11,333 nucleotides of DNA from Paracoccaceae bacterium (lineage in GTDB: Bacteria; Pseudomonadota; Alphaproteobacteria; Rhodobacterales; Rhodobacteraceae), in contig CABZJG010000041.1 of the NCBI GenBank assembly GCA_902525995.1, positions 1-11,333 on the forward strand, written 5' to 3'. Made by a program: the position numbers and the translations under genes. The first letter of the stretch is position 1; each line of letters starts with the position of its first letter. Positions 7,205 through 11,333 of this stretch are shown here, piece after piece. The notes under the pieces are model-generated. The model saw only the letters and a program-made list of their open reading frames with translations, was not told the DNA's origin and ran no database searches.

Positions 7205-9243
7205 CCTCTGTTGCAAACCAGATGATTTCAAAAGATGAAAATAAAGATTTTAAATTTATCATCTGTATAGAAAATGAAAGCTACTGTAATTATCTCAAGC
7301 AGTCTTTGCCGACTATTGGCGAGAACTCTGCTTTATTTATAGACAAAAAGAATATTCCAAATGCTGTTGCCGAAAATATGGACGTGATCCTTCTTTTGCA
7401 GTCAGATAACGAAGAATATGAATTGATAAAAATAGCAACAAAGCTCAAACGTGTATTTTCAAATGAAATAAAAATTATATTTTTGTCCCTTGATTATCAA
7501 ATCAATCAAGAAGTATCAGCAGTCGTTGACAAATTTTTACAATTTCCACTTAGTGCAGACGATTTGATGGCGGCAAGTTTGGAAATTGCCTCTACTTTAA
7601 AAAAGGTTCTTTTAATTGATGACTCTAAACTCGTTCACAAAACAATAGTTGATGACTTAGAAGAAGCGGGTTTTGAAGTTTATCAAGCATTTGATGGGCA
7701 GGAAGGATATGAAAAGGCAATTGAATGCAAGCCGGCAGTGATAATTTGCGATATCGAAATGCCGCGTATGAATGGATATGAGGTCTGTGAAGCTATTCGA
7801 AACGATGAGCATCTTGCTGATACGCACATCATAATGTCAAGCACTCTTGGTTCAGCCAGAGATCAGAAAAAAGGCTTTCAGGTTGGAGTAGATGAATACA
7901 TTACCAAACCTGTCATAATTAGCGAGCTCATTGACCGTGTAGACAAGGTATTTAGCCGCGCAAGCTCCGGTCGGGAAAGTGTTTTACTGCTGGATAAGAG
8001 CAGCCGATTTGCAAGAAATATGGCAAAATCTCTATCGCAGCAAGGTTTCAGTACTCGTACAGCCTCCTCTATAAAGGATGCATTGAAATCACTGAAACGT
8101 ATTTCTTGCGATCTAATAATTGCTGAACTTGAACCTAACGATGGCACCATAATTGACCTTTTTCACGAATTAGGTGGCTTGGATAAAAACAATAGTCCAG
8201 ACGTTCTTATTATAGTCCCTAAGGATGGTCAGTCTGACGCAAGAATGGTTCTAAATGCAGGCGCCGCAGGTGTCCTTTCTAAACCTTTCACGAACGATGC
8301 ATTCCTGGCTCAAGTGGAGCGCGCGCTTGCTGATAGACGCTCAAGAAGAGAAAAAGAGCAACTCGGAAGATATGTTTCGAAAGCGTCAATGCGCATGGCT
8401 ATTGAAAAAGCAATTCTTGGATCTGATGATAAACAAACGCGGGCTGACCGAAAATCAGCAAGTGTTTTTTTCAGCGACATAGCCAATTTTACAGCGCGTT
8501 GCGAGCGGTATTCCCCAAAAGAAATCGTAGAACAAATTAATCTTCTTTTCGAGGTGATGACGCGGGTGATTATGAAAAACCAAGGAGATATAGATAAATT
8601 CATTGGTGATGCCTGTATGGCATTTTGGTTGGATGAGATCGCGAAGTCCTCAAGCGAGGCGGTGATGTTAAGTATTTTAGAAATGCAACAACAGATTGCG
8701 GTAATGAATGCCGATCACCCTGTTTTGTCCAAAGACCCGATCGTCGTTCGAATGGCCGCTAATACCGGAGAAGTCATCCTATGCGATCTTGGCGCCGCAG
8801 ATGCGCGGGTGGATTTGACAATAATAGGAGATACCGTGAACATTGCTGCAAGATTTGAATCCGCCTGTAAACAATATGGTTTGACTAACTTAGTCACCGA
8901 GGAAACCGTGCGAGGAAATATGGATAAATTTCTTTTGCGAATCATCGATAAAGTGCGTGTGAACGGTAAAAAGGAACCGCTTAACTGTTACGAAATATTA
9001 AGCATTAAAGGGGCTGAAACAAAAACCCATACAAAATTAAAAGAAACTTTTGAATCAGGCTTTGTAGATTATCAAAAGGGCGATTTTAATAAAGCGGTGT
9101 CTTCATTTAAAAAAGCATCCAAATATGAACAAGACATCGACGCTTCTTTGACACCGTCATCATTGTACATTTCAAGATGTGAACATTTGATAAATAATCC
9201 GCCAAGTGAATGGTCTGGTTTTTGGTCGCTTACAGAAAAATAA
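7201..9243 (+). CDS. Multi-receiver response regulator with class III adenylate/guanylate cyclase domain
   Basis: 680 residues, cytoplasmic. Receiver-like 1 (about 16-132) lacks the acidic pair, the phosphoacceptor Asp and the Lys, so it is a pseudo-receiver. Receiver 2 (about 134-252) is canonical: Asp140/Asp141, phosphoacceptor Asp184 in CDIEMPRMNG, and Lys236 in ITKP. Receiver 3 (about 258-378) has only Asp265 of the acidic pair and Glu309 where the phosphoacceptor should be, but keeps Lys361. A charged linker (about 378-392) leads to a class III cyclase domain at about 415-600, with metal ligands Asp426 (FFSDIANFT) and Asp470 (DKFIGD), Lys466 and Asp544 at the base-recognition positions, and Asn547/Arg551 in GDTVNIAAR. 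Lys plus Asp favours ATP, so cAMP is the likely product. The C-terminal 605-680 segment with YISRC, NPPSEW and a final TEK is a helical tail typical of bacterial cyclases. GTG start, four-base overlap with cheA. Confidence 0.93.
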   Translation: MTSVANQMISKDENKDFKFIICIENESYCNYLKQSLPTIGENSALFIDKKNIPNAVAENMDVILLLQSDNEEYELIKIATKLKRVFSNEIKIIFLSLDYQINQEVSAVVDKFLQFPLSADDLMAASLEIASTLKKVLLIDDSKLVHKTIVDDLEEAGFEVYQAFDGQEGYEKAIECKPAVIICDIEMPRMNGYEVCEAIRNDEHLADTHIIMSSTLGSARDQKKGFQVGVDEYITKPVIISELIDRVDKVFSRASSGRESVLLLDKSSRFARNMAKSLSQQGFSTRTASSIKDALKSLKRISCDLIIAELEPNDGTIIDLFHELGGLDKNNSPDVLIIVPKDGQSDARMVLNAGAAGVLSKPFTNDAFLAQVERALADRRSRREKEQLGRYVSKASMRMAIEKAILGSDDKQTRADRKSASVFFSDIANFTARCERYSPKEIVEQINLLFEVMTRVIMKNQGDIDKFIGDACMAFWLDEIAKSSSEAVMLSILEMQQQIAVMNADHPVLSKDPIVVRMAANTGEVILCDLGAADARVDLTIIGDTVNIAARFESACKQYGLTNLVTEETVRGNMDKFLLRIIDKVRVNGKKEPLNCYEILSIKGAETKTHTKLKETFESGFVDYQKGDFNKAVSSFKKASKYEQDIDASLTPSSLYISRCEHLINNPPSEWSGFWSLTEK

Positions 9244-9248
9244 AGTAT

Positions 9249-10082
9249 ATGTTGAAAAATAGTGAACTATTTCAAGAATACGTACGCATAAAAGACTTTT
9301 TTAAAATAGAATTCGGGTTGGTCTTGCCTGAAAAATTAAACCAAGCAAATACTAAAAGGCTTGAGAAATTTATTGAAGTTTCGGGTGGGTTAAATGGAAG
9401 CCTGAAGCTATCGCAACATAAAAACCAAGTGCCAGATGAGAAATTATTAGGCTTGATCAGCTTATTCACCGTCAATCACACAGCTTTCTTTAGGGAAAAC
9501 AAACAATTTGAGTTTTTTAAAGAGAAAGTAATGCCCAATGTCCTAGGGCCAAATTTTGAACACGAAAAATCTGAGCTAAGAGTTTGGAGTGCTGCAGCGG
9601 CTTCCGGTGAGGAACCATATTCAATATTATTTACAATGCTAGATTATTTTCATGAGAATGGTTGCAAGTATACTGGAGATATTCTGGCGACAGATATTGA
9701 TATCAAGGCTCTTAATATTGGTTATCATGGGGTGTACAGACAAAAAAAAATAGAAGGGAAAATATCGGCTCTCAACCAACGATATTTTCAAAAGCACACT
9801 AATGGAAATTTACAGATAGCATGGGACTTGAGAAGAAAAGTTCTATTTAGGTGGCTAAATCTAAATTGTGACCAATATCCGATGAAAAGGAAATTTCATG
9901 CTATTTTTTGCAGAAATGTCATGCTTTATCTATCTCAAGAAAGTAGGGAAAAAATAATAAAAAATTTAACCGAGTATCTGTATCCAGGGGGATATTTGTT
10001 TTTGGGTATAAGTGAAACGAATTTGGTTCAGCGCTCTGACATGCGTTCGCTCGGTGATTCAATTTATCAAAAGGATTATTGA
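9249..10082 (+). CDS. cheR: CheR-type MCP glutamate O-methyltransferase
   Basis: 277 residues. The N-terminal helical domain ends in TVNHTAFFRENKQFEFF (74-90), matching the CheR T.n.T.FFR region. The SAM-binding domain shows RVWSAAAASGEEPYSI (111-126), DILATDIDIKALNIGYHGVY (144-163), IFCRNVMLYLS (219-229) and a C-terminal GGYLFLGISETN (247-258), all hallmark CheR segments. It transfers methyl groups from S-adenosylmethionine to glutamates on the MCP hairpin and so sets adaptation together with CheB. An upstream in-frame ATG at 9210 would add 13 residues inside the cyclase gene. The ATG at 9249, five bases after the cyclase stop, fits the family N-terminus better, although only a weak purine stretch precedes it. 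Re-initiation after the upstream stop is likely. Length is normal for the family. Confidence 0.94.
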   Translation: MLKNSELFQEYVRIKDFFKIEFGLVLPEKLNQANTKRLEKFIEVSGGLNGSLKLSQHKNQVPDEKLLGLISLFTVNHTAFFRENKQFEFFKEKVMPNVLGPNFEHEKSELRVWSAAAASGEEPYSILFTMLDYFHENGCKYTGDILATDIDIKALNIGYHGVYRQKKIEGKISALNQRYFQKHTNGNLQIAWDLRRKVLFRWLNLNCDQYPMKRKFHAIFCRNVMLYLSQESREKIIKNLTEYLYPGGYLFLGISETNLVQRSDMRSLGDSIYQKDY

Positions 10083-10089
10083 ATTTTAA

Positions 10090-11181
10090 ATGGCTGAAAT
10101 AATAAATATTTTAATTATAGAGCCGAATGCGTTGATCAGACAAACGCTACATCGTTATTTTAGGAATTCACAAGTTTTTAAAGTAATTGGAAAAGCCCAT
10201 GATGCTAAAATAGCAAATATAAGAACGCATTCAGTACTGCCAGATATTATTATTTTTGATTATGCCGACAGTCACGAAAGTAACCTAAATCATTTGAAGA
10301 ATATATTTAGTGGATTTTTCATACCAATACTATTTTTTTCTACGAAATCCTTGGAGGAAGTTTCCCAAATTGCAAGTGAGTTGGGTTCTCTTGATTGGTC
10401 TTTGATTGAAAAACCTAATGCTAGTTTAGCAAATGAGACAACCCGCCTTCTGCCAGAAATTGAAAAACAATTAAGAGAATTATATTTATCTTCTATAATG
10501 CGTATTGAGAATTTCAAAAAATCAAATAAAGCCAATCGAAATTATATCACTTCAATTAAAAAATTAAACTCGGCAAAACCTATTTCGAAACAGAAAAAAG
10601 TAGATTTAATTTGTGATAAAGTTATTTCTATCGGCGCTTCTACCGGGGGGACAACCGCATTATTGAAAATATTTTCTTCTTTACCCAAATCGATACCAGG
10701 CATAGTGGCAGTTATTCATATGCCTATCCGTTTCACGGGGTCTTTTGCGGCTCGGCTAGATAAACTTTGCGAAATAAGCATAGTGGAAGCTAAGGATCGA
10801 CAAGAAATAAAATGTGGTCAGGTTATAATAGCTCGCGGTGATAGACACCTGCGCGTGAAGAAAATTGGGAATAGAATTTTTACCGAATTGGGGGGCACGG
10901 AACAGGTGAACGGGCATTGTCCCTCTGTCGATGTTTTGTTTAAGTCTATTGCAGATGAGCTTGGTGCGTCTGGTGTCGGTGTTATCTTAACTGGTATGGG
11001 TAAAGATGGGGCCGCTGGGCTTGGTGAAATCATGCGATCTGGCGGTTTAACGATAGCTCAAGATGAAGGGTCGTCAGCAGTTTATGGAATGCCCAAAGCG
11101 GCTGTTGATGATGGTGCTGTTCAAGAACTATTACCTCTAGACAAGATTGCGTCAAGGTTAGCTGAAAAATCTTGTCGTTAA
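10090..11181 (+). CDS. cheB: CheB-type protein-glutamate methylesterase/deamidase with receiver domain
   Basis: 363 residues. An N-terminal receiver (about 4-125) retains Asp57 in IIIFDYAD, Ser84/Thr85 and Lys108 in IEKP, but the acidic pair is reduced to Glu11-Pro12, so phosphorylation may be weakened. A Lys/Asn/Ser-rich linker (about 135-172) joins the catalytic domain, which carries the esterase triad: Ser184 in GASTGG, His210 in VIHMP and Asp306 in TGMGKDGAAG. Family landmarks PSVDVLFKSIA (278-288) and SSAVYGMPKAA (328-338) are also present. It removes methyl groups from MCP glutamates, opposing CheR, and is normally stimulated by phosphate from CheA. It starts seven bases after the cheR stop with no clear Shine-Dalgarno, pointing to re-initiation. 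It is the last gene of the operon. The C-terminus looks complete, and insertion-sequence-like DNA begins ten bases beyond the stop. Confidence 0.94.
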   Translation: MAEIINILIIEPNALIRQTLHRYFRNSQVFKVIGKAHDAKIANIRTHSVLPDIIIFDYADSHESNLNHLKNIFSGFFIPILFFSTKSLEEVSQIASELGSLDWSLIEKPNASLANETTRLLPEIEKQLRELYLSSIMRIENFKKSNKANRNYITSIKKLNSAKPISKQKKVDLICDKVISIGASTGGTTALLKIFSSLPKSIPGIVAVIHMPIRFTGSFAARLDKLCEISIVEAKDRQEIKCGQVIIARGDRHLRVKKIGNRIFTELGGTEQVNGHCPSVDVLFKSIADELGASGVGVILTGMGKDGAAGLGEIMRSGGLTIAQDEGSSAVYGMPKAAVDDGAVQELLPLDKIASRLAEKSCR

Positions 11182-11190
11182 CACGCGATA

Positions 11191-11248
11191 TGTCCGGTTT
11201 ATGTAATAGGCGAATTGTCCGGTTTATGTAACAGGCGAATTGTCCGGT
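11191..11248 (+). repeat. 25-bp tandem direct repeats, two copies plus start of a third
   Basis: Copy 1 (11191-11215) and copy 2 (11216-11240) are 25 bases each, abut exactly, and differ at one base (T versus C at position 16). Each starts TGTCCGGTTTATGTAA. A third copy starts at 11241 but matches only for TGTCCGGT before diverging. Multiple short direct repeats at a terminus, beginning with TG, are characteristic of IS21-type and some related insertion sequences, where they act as transposase binding sites. Confidence 0.85.
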
Positions 11249-11276
11249 AGCTTAGTGCCTCGAAATAGGAGGTGCG

Positions 11277-11324
11277 ATGAGCCGGACGCAATTGTTACGT
11301 AACCGTCTGGTCTCCCCCCTCTGA
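11277..11324 (+). pseudogene. Very short ORF at the IS end, possible remnant of a transposase N-terminus
   Basis: ATG 11277 opens a 15-codon frame reading MSRTQLLRNRLVSPL, then TGA at 11322. A strong AGGAGGT lies only three bases upstream, closer than usual. The first residues vaguely resemble the basic N-termini of some IS transposases, but this is too short to assign. A run of six C at 11314-11319 just before the stop could mark a frameshift point. It may be nothing more than a chance ORF. Confidence 0.2.
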
Positions 11325-11333
11325 CGCTTCTGT

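Larger units (their letters stand above)
11191..11333. mobile_element. Probable terminal part of an insertion sequence (partial)
   Basis: Ten bases after the cheB stop the sequence becomes visibly more GC-rich than the operon. It opens with tandem TGTCCGGT-led repeats, followed by AGGAGGT at 11267-11273 and an ATG at 11277. Terminal repeats followed closely by a start codon suggest the left end of an IS with its transposase gene running to the right. The very early stop in that frame suggests a decayed or rearranged copy, or a gene that needs frameshifting. The IS family is not certain. The other end and any target duplication lie outside the window. Confidence 0.5.

Noticed and set aside
8255..8482. 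A 75-codon + strand frame inside the cyclase gene.
   Set aside because: Out-of-frame shadow of receiver 3 and the linker; no recognisable domain or ribosome site.
9210..9248. Upstream ATG giving a 13-residue longer CheR.
   Set aside because: It overlaps the cyclase gene by 34 bases, adds residues not typical of CheR, and has no better ribosome site than ATG 9249.
1..11333. CRISPR arrays, tRNA or rRNA genes, riboswitches.
   Set aside because: No regularly spaced repeats other than the two tandem 25-bp units, no tRNA-like cloverleaf ends, and no non-coding gap large enough for a riboswitch.

Overview
The window is AT-rich and tightly packed with genes, nearly all on the + strand. The protein families are those of a Gram-negative, probably proteobacterial, chemosensory system: a two-membrane-segment MCP with HAMP, a CheA-REC hybrid, CheW, CheR, CheB and a class III cyclase. 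The sequence does not allow a genus call.

Layout: (1) Bases 1-88 hold what may be the 5' end of a divergent minus-strand gene. (2) Bases 137-11181 hold seven co-directional genes with short gaps (58, 87, 41, -4, 5 and 7 nt), which reads as one operon. In order these are a short ParA/MinD-type ATPase, a protein with two CheW domains and a long basic N-terminal tail, an MCP with a His-rich extracytoplasmic segment, a CheA-REC hybrid kinase, a three-receiver adenylate/guanylate cyclase, CheR and CheB. (3) From 11191, ten bases after the cheB stop, the character changes. There are two near-identical 25-bp tandem repeats plus the start of a third, then a good Shine-Dalgarno and a very short ORF. 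This looks like the end of an insertion sequence running out of the window.

How it could work together (inference): the MCP senses an extracytoplasmic ligand, possibly a metal given the histidines. CheR and CheB adapt it by reversible glutamate methylation. The CheW protein couples it to CheA. Phosphate flows from CheA His248 to the CheA C-terminal receiver and/or to the canonical middle receiver of the cyclase. There is no stand-alone CheY, CheZ, CheD or flagellar gene, so the output encoded here is a cyclic nucleotide, most likely cAMP. The ParA gene beside a CheW protein with a basic tail resembles the ParC/ParP and PpfA/TlpT logic that places chemosensory arrays in the cell.

Apart from the 152-base tail (11182-11333) there is no gene-free stretch longer than about 90 bases, and none exceeds 300 bases. 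The most unusual points are the operon-encoded cyclase as sole output, the N-terminal HPt-like pseudo-domain of CheA, the His-rich MCP insert, the pseudo-receivers of the cyclase, and the ParA/CheW pair.
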